From: Chloroflexota bacterium
GTDB taxonomy: Bacteria; Chloroflexota; Anaerolineae; Promineifilales; Promineifilaceae
DNA: 15,610 nt
NCBI GenBank assembly: GCA_008501785.1
Contig: QQUD01000315.1
Span: 1 to 15,610 of the forward strand
Reading direction: 5' to 3'
Part shown: positions 7,503-15,019 of the stretch, in pieces
How the letters are laid out: each line of letters starts with the position of its first letter
Position numbering within the stretch: the stretch's first letter is position 1
Notes under the pieces: generated by a model
The model's input: only the letters and a program-made list of their open reading frames with translations
What the model was told of the DNA's origin: nothing
Database searches by the model: none
Made by a program: the position numbers and the translations under genes

Positions 7503-8423
7503 TTACTCATCTAAGTCCTTAAATAAATCTCGAAATTCTTCTTCCCAGACATCGGCCAGGGGGTCAAACGGCCGTTCTGTAAAATCTCGGGTTAGGCTCT
7601 CCAGATATTCACGCACATTTAGCTGTGGCATCTTTTTTTCAAGCTCAGCAACCTGTTCATCCATTGTCACAATTAATTTGATTGCCCGCTCTTCCAAATC
7701 GGCCATATTCAACGACAAACCAAGCCAATGATTAATGCGCCGCATTAAATCGTGCCACGCCTTGTAATCTTGCTCTATTTGGATTCCTTGGGGCACTGAT
7801 GCCGATTGGGCAAAGTCATATGCGGGAACAAATGCATATAATGCCAGAAAATTTACTTTTTCGCGCTCAGCTCGATCAATTAAGTAGGAGCCAATGGTCG
7901 CCCCTCCTTCATAGTTTGAGAAACGAATGTTGTAATTTTCGAGAGATGCCTTCATTTCAGGTAAACTGTAAATACAGGAGATATCCCGTGCTTTATCATA
8001 GGGCATCGGGCCATAAACACCACCCAACCCCACAACCTGGGTAATTTGTAAGTCAAGAATCGCCTGAAAAAAGCCGTCGGCATATTTTTCGACATTTAGG
8101 TGTGGCTCGTCTCCTAAAAATATGATCAAGCCTTTGTCGTCGTTACCAGCATAGTAGAATTCGTTTCGTTTGACTTCAAAAGATTGTCGGTACCCGTCTT
8201 CCAACTTTATCACCGGACGTAATAAGTGATGGGTGCCAGGCAGTTGGAAAAGATAGTAGCCCCCTTCAACAATCGCTCCAATTTTGCGCGCACCAGTTTG
8301 TTCAATCAAATATTCCGGCAAGGTAGAAGAGATGGAGCCTGCGTCTGCCCATTGTCGCCACCCTGCTATCATTACGATTTCTTTTGCTGTTGGTTTTTCC
8401 CACAAATGGATTAATGATTGCAT
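7503..8423 (-). CDS. PAC2 family protein
   Basis: A 306-residue protein of the PAC2 family, related to eukaryotic proteasome-assembly chaperone 2 and to archaeal/actinobacterial proteins of unclear role. Typical features: an N-terminal IAGWRQWADAGSISS segment (19-33), FLGDEPHLN (102-110), a Gly-rich VVGLGGVYGPMP turn (130-141), and YEGGATIGSYLI (171-182). The last 70 residues are charged and helical (EERAIKLIVTMDEQVAELEKK), as in longer bacterial PAC2 proteins. There is no signal peptide or membrane segment. The start at 8423 (ATG, AAGGCG upstream) is preferred to an upstream TTG at 8474. The gene lies 120 bases downstream of the 193-residue gene on the same strand and may be cotranscribed. 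No proteasome gene is nearby, so a chaperone role is not supported here. Confidence 0.85.
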   Translation of the reverse strand: MQSLIHLWEKPTAKEIVMIAGWRQWADAGSISSTLPEYLIEQTGARKIGAIVEGGYYLFQLPGTHHLLRPVIKLEDGYRQSFEVKRNEFYYAGNDDKGLIIFLGDEPHLNVEKYADGFFQAILDLQITQVVGLGGVYGPMPYDKARDISCIYSLPEMKASLENYNIRFSNYEGGATIGSYLIDRAEREKVNFLALYAFVPAYDFAQSASVPQGIQIEQDYKAWHDLMRRINHWLGLSLNMADLEERAIKLIVTMDEQVAELEKKMPQLNVREYLESLTRDFTERPFDPLADVWEEEFRDLFKDLDE

Positions 8424-8543
8424 GATTTTTCGCCTTTTTTCACGAAGTTTGATTATCCCTGTCAGGCAAACCAAGATTGAGAAACGCTCAATTAGATATT
8501 TACCGTAAAAAGACTTTACGAGATTTTTGAAAATGTGGCAAAC

Positions 8544-9125
8544 TTAGGATGCAACCGCAATCGCTACAGGAGACCCATATAACCACCAATAATTTTGTAG
8601 TGGGTATGCGGATTGCCAGACGACGTCCCACACAAATTCGCCAGGATGCCATCGGTTTTTCAGGTTTTTATCCAGCACATCAATTTGTTGGACAACTTGT
8701 TGTTCGAGATGGTACGGCTTTTTCTGCAAAGCCAGCATCATTTCTTCAATGACAACCCGTATATCAACTTTGTCAATGTATCGTTTAGGTTGAATGTAGG
8801 TCTCACGGAGACAGACAGACCATTCTCCCAACCGCGCATGTAATTCTTGGTGGGTTCGCTTTTCAAATCGCACTACCTTTTCGATTAATGCATCTTCAAA
8901 ACGCAAAACGGCTTGATCATACCGGTTCTTGTCCAAATGGGGGAGCTGTGCTTGCAATTTGCCCAGCCGGTGAATTCGCATCAGGCAGCCACCAATGGTA
9001 AGAGGAGGCATATCTGCTTGAATGGGCCATCGGGTGGCATCACTCATCAGATATTCTGGAAGTTCATCCAGCATCGCTTCCAAAATTGTTAAATCGTGCA
9101 ATAATGCATTTTGGCCTTCGTTCAT
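8544..9125 (-). CDS. Conserved-looking protein of unknown function, helical, Trp-rich C-terminus
   Basis: A 193-residue protein I do not recognise. It looks soluble and mostly alpha-helical, with many Leu, Glu, Gln and Arg. The first 30 residues (NALLHDLTILEAMLDELPEYLMSDA) look like an amphipathic helix; 84-110 is highly charged. The C-terminus is rich in aromatics (RWHPGEFVWDVVW, then NYWWLYG). The MP-PLTIGGCLMR stretch at 39-50 could be a short conserved motif. The start at 9125 (ATG, GGAG eight bases before it) is preferred to an upstream TTG at 9188. Codon use resembles its neighbours. It precedes the PAC2 gene on the same strand, with small hairpins in between (8476-8492 and 8504-8520), so cotranscription is possible but unproven. 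No function is proposed. Confidence 0.75.
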   Translation of the reverse strand: MNEGQNALLHDLTILEAMLDELPEYLMSDATRWPIQADMPPLTIGGCLMRIHRLGKLQAQLPHLDKNRYDQAVLRFEDALIEKVVRFEKRTHQELHARLGEWSVCLRETYIQPKRYIDKVDIRVVIEEMMLALQKKPYHLEQQVVQQIDVLDKNLKNRWHPGEFVWDVVWQSAYPLQNYWWLYGSPVAIAVAS

Positions 9126-9416
9126 GATATGAACTCCATTTATGCTGGGAGGGAAAACGGCCGTATTCCTCACCAACAAACAGTACAAAAATCATGCACC
9201 CAATTGAAAAACGATATATTAAAGTTGATTTCTATCATGTTTACTATAAAAAGTGATGAATCGTTGAGCGGGTGGCTACGATGGGGGGCATCATTCCTAC
9301 TCAATATTCATCTTACAATGGGGTGGATTAATCGTCAATGACAAAGGGCATCAACAGCGTGTGATTTTGCTCATCAATGATTCTAATAATGCTTTACAGG
9401 GGAGGCGTACACTTTT

Positions 9417-9444
9417 TTGATATATCTTCTTAACTTGTTATGCT
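9417..9444 (+). promoter_or_regulatory. Candidate sigma-70-type promoter of the kinase operon
   Basis: TTGATA (9417-9422) and TATGCT (9439-9444) with a 16-base spacer, in an AT-rich stretch about 68 bases before the kinase start. The match to the consensus is good but found by eye. Confidence 0.45.
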
Positions 9445-9457
9445 AATATGAAGATAT
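9422..9457. promoter_or_regulatory. Inverted repeat overlapping the kinase promoter, possible operator
   Basis: ATATCTTC (9422-9429) and GAAGATAT (9450-9457) are perfect inverted 8-mers, 20 bases apart. Their centres are 28 bases apart, close to three helical turns, and they flank the candidate -10 box. That geometry suits a dimeric regulator, but no DNA-binding regulator is encoded in the window, so the role is inferred from position. Confidence 0.35.
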
Positions 9458-9511
9458 TTAGCACCGACTTACAAAGGATGATTCGCTCTCAAATCACAAG
9501 GTTAACAAACG

Positions 9512-11899
9512 ATGGATTGGTTCTTTTTCAACCGAATATGGCACAGTTTAACAGCACCATTGGTCGATATTCCAGAGCAAAAAATGCGACGTCAGGCTGA
9601 ATCATTGGCTGGTGTAATATTGTTGTTCGGCTGGGTGGGGTTTTTGCTTTCAGTATTCTCAATTTTTTTTGAATTCGATAGGCTATTTTTGCCGGAAAAA
9701 GCCATAGCCGCGGCAGTTTTGGGATTATGTTGCTGGATACCTGCTTACTATTTCTGCCGTCGTGGTCATATTCAGAAGGCGTTTTGGATAACTATCATAT
9801 CAGGAGTTTTTATAAGCTTTGTTGCTATTAACCCAGATAAACCATTAAGTCTTATCTATCTGCTGCTTCCGATTATCTTATCAGCCATTTATTTCAATTG
9901 GAAAGAAATACTTATTTTTACAACGACTGTTTTTATTTTAGGTTGTATTTATGTAGGGATTTTCGTCAACACATCAGATGTGGGGAGCCTTGTAGATGCG
10001 GCAACTTATTTTGTGATGGGCATTATGCTTGTGATTGCCGTCACTGTTCACCAAACATTGTTAGCCGCCGACCGGTTAGCAGAATTAGAAGGAGATAATC
10101 ATGCACATTTAAAGGTGCGGCAAGCGCTTGAGGAAGAACAGCGACGGTACAGGGGACTGTTTGAGCAAACAAATGATGCCGTATTTATAATAGGGCTAGA
10201 TGGCACACATTTAGAGGCAAATGAGCAAGCTTGCAAATTGCTAGGGTATCGAGAAAAAGAGATTGTAAATAGGATATTTTCTGATTTTATCTTACCGACC
10301 GAATATCAATATGGGTATGACAATTTAGCAAAACTATTAGTTGGAACAAGACTCCCAGTATTTGAGCGCACATTTGTTCATAAAGATGGTTCAAACCGAA
10401 TTGGTGAAGTTAATGCGGCACTCGTATACGATATGAACGGACAAACATCCCACATTCAAAGTGTCGTACGCGACATCACAGCTCGCAAGCAAACAGAAGC
10501 AGCACTACAACAGAAAGAGGTCTTAGTGAGGGCGATTCTTGACTCAACGAATGATGGGATTTTAGCAACAGATAAGTCGCGCAAGATCATTTTGACAAAT
10601 TCCCAATTGATGAATCTGTGGCATATCCCTGCAAAGATGATGCATCATGAAAATGATGAACACGTCATGACATATATTGCCCAACAGGTAAAACAACCTG
10701 ACGAATTTCTTGAAAGAATTGATTGGCTTTATGCTTCTACAAGTGCAGAATTTGAAACATTCTATTTGCAAGATGGGCGCGTCATTCGACGATATTCTCT
10801 GCCACTGTGGTTAGGGACCGAGATTAGCGGCCGTGTCTGGCGTTTTCGTGATGTGACCGAAAGAGAAACAGCGATAAGAGCCTTACGCGATAGTGAAGAA
10901 CGCTTAGAATTAGCTTTAAAAGGGGCTGACTTGGGTTTGTGGGATGTTCACTTACCTTCTGGGTTTACACTTTATGATACAAGATGGCTGGAAATGTTAG
11001 GCTATTCTGAAAACGAACTGCCTCAACTTGACAGCACCTGGCAAGGATTAATGCACCCCGATGATCGTGAATCAGTATTGGCAGCCTATTCAGACCATTT
11101 ACAGGGGAAAAGTTCCGATTACAAAGTCAGGCAAAGATTAAAAACGAAATCAGGCAAATGGAAATGGATTTTGTCTGCGGGAAGGGTAGTGGAGCGAGAT
11201 ACAGAAGGCAGTCCCATTCGTGCGGTAGGCATTCATCAAGATATAACAGAACAGCACCACATCCAGATGCAGTTAGAAAAATCGCTGGCTGAAAAAGAGA
11301 TGTTAGTTAAAGAAATCCACCACCGAGTTAAGAACAATTTACAGGTGGTGTCTAGTCTGTTAGATTGGCAAGCAAGTCTCATAGACGATGAAACAATTAA
11401 ACAGAGTTTTCGAGAAAGTCAATCACGTATTCAAACAATGGCTTTGATACACGAAGCCCTCCATCAATCTTCAGATTTACGGAGGGTTGATATTCGTCTC
11501 TATATTTTGTCACTGGTTGAATATTTACAAAATTTATTACCTATTCATGCAGAGATTAACGTAAATGTAGAAGTGAATAATGTCCAACTTGACATTAATA
11601 CGGCCGTTCCTTGTGGTCAACTAATCAATGAAATATTAACAAATGCATTCAAACATGCATTTCCTAATCAGGCAAAAGGTGAAGTCAATCTTTACTTCTA
11701 TCATGAAGCCGACGCTATTCAGCTTATTGTGTCAGATAATGGCGTAGGATTTCCACCTCATATCAATTTTGACAAGGCTGAAACGTTAGGGTCATTGTTA
11801 ATAAAAACATTGGTGGAACAAATGGCAGGATCGTTGCAGCTCACAACAGGATACGAAGGAACGACATACTCTATTCAATTTAAAGAACTGAACTATTAA
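9512..11899 (+). CDS. Membrane PAS-domain sensor histidine kinase, HisKA_2 type
   Basis: A 795-residue sensor kinase. The N-terminal 190 residues hold about six membrane helices (near 33-55, 64-82, 88-106, 112-128, 132-152, 163-184), a MASE-like sensor. Three PAS domains follow: about 210-328 (ending VVRDITARK), 335-452 (RFRDVTERE) and 460-583 (GIHQDITEQ, a PAC/PAS_3 type). The kinase core is the HisKA_2 class: EIHHRVKNNLQVVSSLL (601-617) with phospho-acceptor His604 expected, N-box NEILTNAFKHAF (706-717), and G-box DNGVGF (742-747). HisKA_2 kinases usually lack a fused receiver and signal to a separate one. The next gene, four bases on, starts with a receiver domain. Spacing to AAGG (9498-9501) supports the ATG. 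Input signal unknown; PAS cofactors cannot be told from sequence. Confidence 0.92.
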   Translation: MDWFFFNRIWHSLTAPLVDIPEQKMRRQAESLAGVILLFGWVGFLLSVFSIFFEFDRLFLPEKAIAAAVLGLCCWIPAYYFCRRGHIQKAFWITIISGVFISFVAINPDKPLSLIYLLLPIILSAIYFNWKEILIFTTTVFILGCIYVGIFVNTSDVGSLVDAATYFVMGIMLVIAVTVHQTLLAADRLAELEGDNHAHLKVRQALEEEQRRYRGLFEQTNDAVFIIGLDGTHLEANEQACKLLGYREKEIVNRIFSDFILPTEYQYGYDNLAKLLVGTRLPVFERTFVHKDGSNRIGEVNAALVYDMNGQTSHIQSVVRDITARKQTEAALQQKEVLVRAILDSTNDGILATDKSRKIILTNSQLMNLWHIPAKMMHHENDEHVMTYIAQQVKQPDEFLERIDWLYASTSAEFETFYLQDGRVIRRYSLPLWLGTEISGRVWRFRDVTERETAIRALRDSEERLELALKGADLGLWDVHLPSGFTLYDTRWLEMLGYSENELPQLDSTWQGLMHPDDRESVLAAYSDHLQGKSSDYKVRQRLKTKSGKWKWILSAGRVVERDTEGSPIRAVGIHQDITEQHHIQMQLEKSLAEKEMLVKEIHHRVKNNLQVVSSLLDWQASLIDDETIKQSFRESQSRIQTMALIHEALHQSSDLRRVDIRLYILSLVEYLQNLLPIHAEINVNVEVNNVQLDINTAVPCGQLINEILTNAFKHAFPNQAKGEVNLYFYHEADAIQLIVSDNGVGFPPHINFDKAETLGSLLIKTLVEQMAGSLQLTTGYEGTTYSIQFKELNY

Positions 11900-11903
11900 C
11901 ATT

Positions 11904-13853
11904 ATGAATAAAGACATGAATAAATCAACCATTTTGGTCGTTGATGATGAAGCTATTATTGCCAAAAATTTGCAACGAACATTAAACAAGCTCGGATTCC
12001 ACGTGCCTGATATTGCCTATTCGGGAAAAGAAGCGGTCAAAAAAGCAACCGATATTCACCCCGACATTGTTTTGATGGATATTAACATGCCAGGTGAAAT
12101 AGATGGAATTGATGCTGCAAATCTAATTCGCCAACAACTAGATATTCCTATCATTTTTGTCACGGCCCATGCTGATGAAGATATTTTAGCAAGAGCTAGA
12201 GTATCTGAACCATTTGGATATATTCTTAAACCCGTCACCATTCGTGAATTGCAATCCAATATCGAAATGGCTTTATATAAACATCGCATGGAAAAAGAGC
12301 TAAAAGTTAATAGAGCATATTGGCAGGCGCTCACTGAAAATGCCTCAGACATTGTTCTTCTGGTTAATAAGGATGGTAAAATCACGTATGGATCACCATC
12401 CATACAGCGTCTTGTTGGTTATCAACCAGCAGAATTGATGAACATGAATGTCGTAGAGCGCATTCATGCTGATGACATATCATCTTTATCTCAAATCATC
12501 CCCAAAATCTTTGAATCCTCTCAAAAAGTCCACAAATTTATGTTTCGATTTAAACACAAAGATAACCACTGGACAAATTTGGAAGGACTCATCCGCAACA
12601 AGCTGCAATCTCCTGACATCGGTGGTTTTGTTCTCAATATTCGTGATGTGACCGAACGAGTACAAATGGAAACGGCGTTATTGCAAAGCAATCAAGAGCT
12701 TGAAACAACTTTAGTAAATCTAAAAGCAACGCAGGAGCAACTAATTGAGCGGGAACGACTGGCTGCCATTGGTCATCTAGCTGGTGGCATGGCCCATGAA
12801 TTCAATAATATTATGGCGGCCGTATTATTACAGGCTGACTTGCTGCTCAATAAAGCAACATTGCCAAATGACCTACAGCACAGAGTAAAAACAATTCATG
12901 AAAGTGGAGAACGGGCGGCTGGCTTAGTCCAGCAAATTTTAGATTTTAGTCGAAAAGCTATGATTCAAACTGAATCAGTTGAACTCAATCGATTTCTTCA
13001 AGATTTTGAATCTTTATTGCCTCATTTATTGAATGAGGCAATAAAGTTTGATTTTGTTCAAGCTTCTGGGCCACTATTTGTGCGTATTGATGCGAGTCGA
13101 TTAAAACAGGCATTACTTAATCTAGTTTTAAATTCGCAAAATGCATTGCCAAATGGTGGTACATTGCAAATTAAGCTTACTCAACATGAATGTACAACAG
13201 AGGATCCAATACCCATTAAAGAAATGGAGCCGGGACGATGGGTGCGAATTTTGGTGCGAGACAATGGGACTGGCATTGCACCTGAGATCTTACCACGCGT
13301 GTTTGAGCCGTTTTTCTCAACAAGATCCCCCTTAAATTCTGGATTAGGGCTTTCGCAAACATTGGGCATTGTGCAGCAGCATGATGGTCATATGAAAATT
13401 GAATCGGTAGTGGGAGAGGGAACGGCCGTTTCCATCTACCTCCCCCTCCTGCCAATGACTGCATCAAACCCCGAAAAAACATCGAAACAAACTGACTCTG
13501 TTTCTGGCAGAGTACTCTTATTGGAAACAAACGAGCATCTACGCTATGCGTTAGCCGATGGGTTAATGGCATTGGGATATGATTTGCTTATTGCTGAAAA
13601 TGCCGAACAAGCGACAATGTTGATGGAGCAATTTGAGAGGCAGATACTGTGTCTCATTTGCGATCAAAGTAACAAGGGGTCCCCTTCAGAGCAGTTCAGT
13701 CAAGAAATGTTGATTACCTACCCTCATGTAAGGGTCATTTTGTTGGCAGATTACGTTTCATTGGATGATGCTGTGGATGAGTTGGGAATTTTGTGGCTGC
13801 GCAAGCCAGTCTCGCTGGATGTGTTAGAAAACGCCCTGCAGCGCATTATGTAG
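11904..13853 (+). CDS. Hybrid histidine kinase, REC-PAS-HisKA-HATPase-REC
   Basis: A 649-residue cytosolic signalling protein with no membrane segment. Receiver 1 (about 8-125) is complete: Asp14/Asp15, phospho-acceptor Asp59 in LMDINMPG, Thr87 and Lys109. A PAS domain spans about 138-254, then a coiled coil (255-285). HisKA has GGMAHEFNN with His298 and HATPase_c has N-box NLVLNSQNAL (406-415) and DNGTGIAP (453-460). Receiver 2 (535-649) is degenerate: the acidic pair is reduced to Glu541/Glu544, and the usual Thr/Ser is Ala615, but Asp587 and Lys634 remain. The N-terminal receiver is the likely target of the preceding HisKA_2 kinase, so the pair could form a relay from His604 to Asp59 and then His298 to Asp587. 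No DNA-binding or enzymatic output domain is present, so the final target lies elsewhere. The ribosome-binding site is weak, suggesting translational coupling across the 4-base gap. Confidence 0.9.
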   Translation: MNKDMNKSTILVVDDEAIIAKNLQRTLNKLGFHVPDIAYSGKEAVKKATDIHPDIVLMDINMPGEIDGIDAANLIRQQLDIPIIFVTAHADEDILARARVSEPFGYILKPVTIRELQSNIEMALYKHRMEKELKVNRAYWQALTENASDIVLLVNKDGKITYGSPSIQRLVGYQPAELMNMNVVERIHADDISSLSQIIPKIFESSQKVHKFMFRFKHKDNHWTNLEGLIRNKLQSPDIGGFVLNIRDVTERVQMETALLQSNQELETTLVNLKATQEQLIERERLAAIGHLAGGMAHEFNNIMAAVLLQADLLLNKATLPNDLQHRVKTIHESGERAAGLVQQILDFSRKAMIQTESVELNRFLQDFESLLPHLLNEAIKFDFVQASGPLFVRIDASRLKQALLNLVLNSQNALPNGGTLQIKLTQHECTTEDPIPIKEMEPGRWVRILVRDNGTGIAPEILPRVFEPFFSTRSPLNSGLGLSQTLGIVQQHDGHMKIESVVGEGTAVSIYLPLLPMTASNPEKTSKQTDSVSGRVLLLETNEHLRYALADGLMALGYDLLIAENAEQATMLMEQFERQILCLICDQSNKGSPSEQFSQEMLITYPHVRVILLADYVSLDDAVDELGILWLRKPVSLDVLENALQRIM

Positions 13854-14823
13854 CATTATTCTCTCTAAACCCTGTCCCCGAAAGAAGGTGGGTCTGGTTA
13901 ATAATCTGCATTACCTGATGTTTGTATTGCTGTGCGGCTCCTGGGTTGTGAGAACGGCCGTATCGAATCACAATATATTTTTGCAGCTCATAAAGTAGAT
14001 AAAAGATTTGCCGTACCTGTGCCTCTGGTGAGGTGTCGCGGTCAACTCCATACCCTTCCCAAAACGCTGGCTCAGAAATGCCACAATAATCTAGCACCGC
14101 AAATTCAATTTCAGGGTCTCCCCATAAAGCGCGGTCCCAATCAATCAGTCCAGTGACTGTGTTGTTCCAGCCTATCAAAATGTTTTGATGCCACACATCC
14201 ATGTGCAACAAACATGCCAATACCGGCCGGTCAAACAAATGTAAATAGCTGTCTAACAAGCGCCGCATTGAGCCGCTTTCAGCCTCATCATAAAACCCGA
14301 TGCCAGCAATATCATCAATCATCTTGTGCCACATAATCGCAAACGCATCAACCCAGTTGCGCTGTGGCTCCATCGGTTTGTGTGCACCCAAATAACCATA
14401 TTGGGTGGCATGAAGTGCATGAACTTGTGACAGGTAGTTGCCAATTTGTTGCAAGACATGAGCATAGTTTGTCTGCCCCATGTCGGATAACGGCCGTCCT
14501 GGCAATCGCTCCATCAAAATATAATCACGATCAATCAGTGTGCGCGTATCGTCAAAAGCAAACACCCGCGCCACCGGCACATCTGTCTCGGCACGCAGCA
14601 AAGAGTGCAACTGCGGCTCTTGCCGCATCATCTCCCGCTCGTAAAACACAAACGTCGCGGTGCGTGGAGGTGCAATCCGCAGCACCATCCGCTGCTCACC
14701 CGCTGTCACCATGTAAGATGTATTAAATTTTCCCGTTTTAATCGGTGTGAACTGAACATCCTCAGCCAGGTTTGGCCGATGGTGTTGGATGATTGTGGAG
14801 AGGACCTCTGTCGAAAACGTCAT
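13846..14823 (-). CDS. APH / choline-kinase-fold phosphotransferase
   Basis: A 325-residue protein of the APH family (aminoglycoside phosphotransferase, homoserine and choline kinase fold), which moves the ATP gamma-phosphate to a small-molecule hydroxyl. Visible: a nucleotide loop at KTGKFNTSYMV (29-39), VLRI (47-50), hinge YILMERLPGRPL (101-112), catalytic loop HMDVWHQN (207-214) with Asp209 as base and Asn214, and the metal-binding IDWDRALWGDPEIEFA (227-242) with Asp228. Substrate is unknown: these environmental homologues are mostly metabolic kinases, so drug resistance should not be assumed. The stop codon overlaps the end of the hybrid kinase gene by 8 bases in a convergent arrangement, leaving no room for a terminator between them. 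The ATG is preceded by AAGG five bases upstream and by a good promoter. Confidence 0.88.
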   Translation of the reverse strand: MTFSTEVLSTIIQHHRPNLAEDVQFTPIKTGKFNTSYMVTAGEQRMVLRIAPPRTATFVFYEREMMRQEPQLHSLLRAETDVPVARVFAFDDTRTLIDRDYILMERLPGRPLSDMGQTNYAHVLQQIGNYLSQVHALHATQYGYLGAHKPMEPQRNWVDAFAIMWHKMIDDIAGIGFYDEAESGSMRRLLDSYLHLFDRPVLACLLHMDVWHQNILIGWNNTVTGLIDWDRALWGDPEIEFAVLDYCGISEPAFWEGYGVDRDTSPEAQVRQIFYLLYELQKYIVIRYGRSHNPGAAQQYKHQVMQIINQTHLLSGTGFRENNAT

Positions 14824-14854
14824 AAACCTTACTATCCAGCAAAAATAATATAAA

Positions 14855-14884
14855 AGTATACGGCCGTTTCTGCCAAAATGACAA
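14855..14884 (-). promoter_or_regulatory. Candidate promoter of the APH-type kinase gene
   Basis: On minus, TTGTCA (14879-14884) and TATACT (14855-14860) are separated by 18 bases, about 32 bases before the ATG, giving a short leader. The ACGGCCGT palindrome (14860-14867) lies inside the spacer and touches the -10 box. Confidence 0.5.
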
Positions 14885-15019
14885 GCAATTCATCAAATTT
14901 GATCAGCATTGACTTCATGCTTTCTTCATAAATTCTAAACTCCCCTTAACAACATCTGCACAATTCCCGTTTACAATGCCCCCGTTGTTTAAATCAAACG
15001 AAAACAAAGGTGATGAAGC

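Larger units (their letters stand above)
9126..9511. other. 386-bp divergent intergenic region before the sensor kinase operon
   Basis: It separates the minus-strand unknown gene from the plus-strand kinase pair and so should hold two divergent promoters. Seen here: one ACGGCCGT palindrome (9157-9164), a possible minus-strand promoter (TTTTCA and TGTACT, 17-base spacing, in about 9185-9215), and the kinase promoter and inverted repeat listed separately. No gene or structured RNA was recognised. Confidence 0.5.
1510..14867. repeat. Dispersed octamer palindrome ACGGCCGT, 14 copies
   Basis: Starts at 1510, 1827, 2505, 2901, 3295, 3567, 5217, 7568, 9157, 11600, 13422, 13954, 14490 and 14860. Most copies extend to AACGGCCGT(A/T). 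Eleven lie in genes and three (1510, 9157, 14860) between genes. Near-copies: GCGGCCGT at 10827 and 12816, ACGACCGT at 6638, GCGGCCGC at 3918. The element is its own complement, so it has no strand. The span given runs from the first to the last copy; it is not continuous. Confidence 0.92.

Noticed and set aside
13846..14823. Aminoglycoside resistance gene.
   Set aside because: The APH fold is shared by many metabolic kinases, and nothing in the sequence or its neighbours points to drug modification or mobility.
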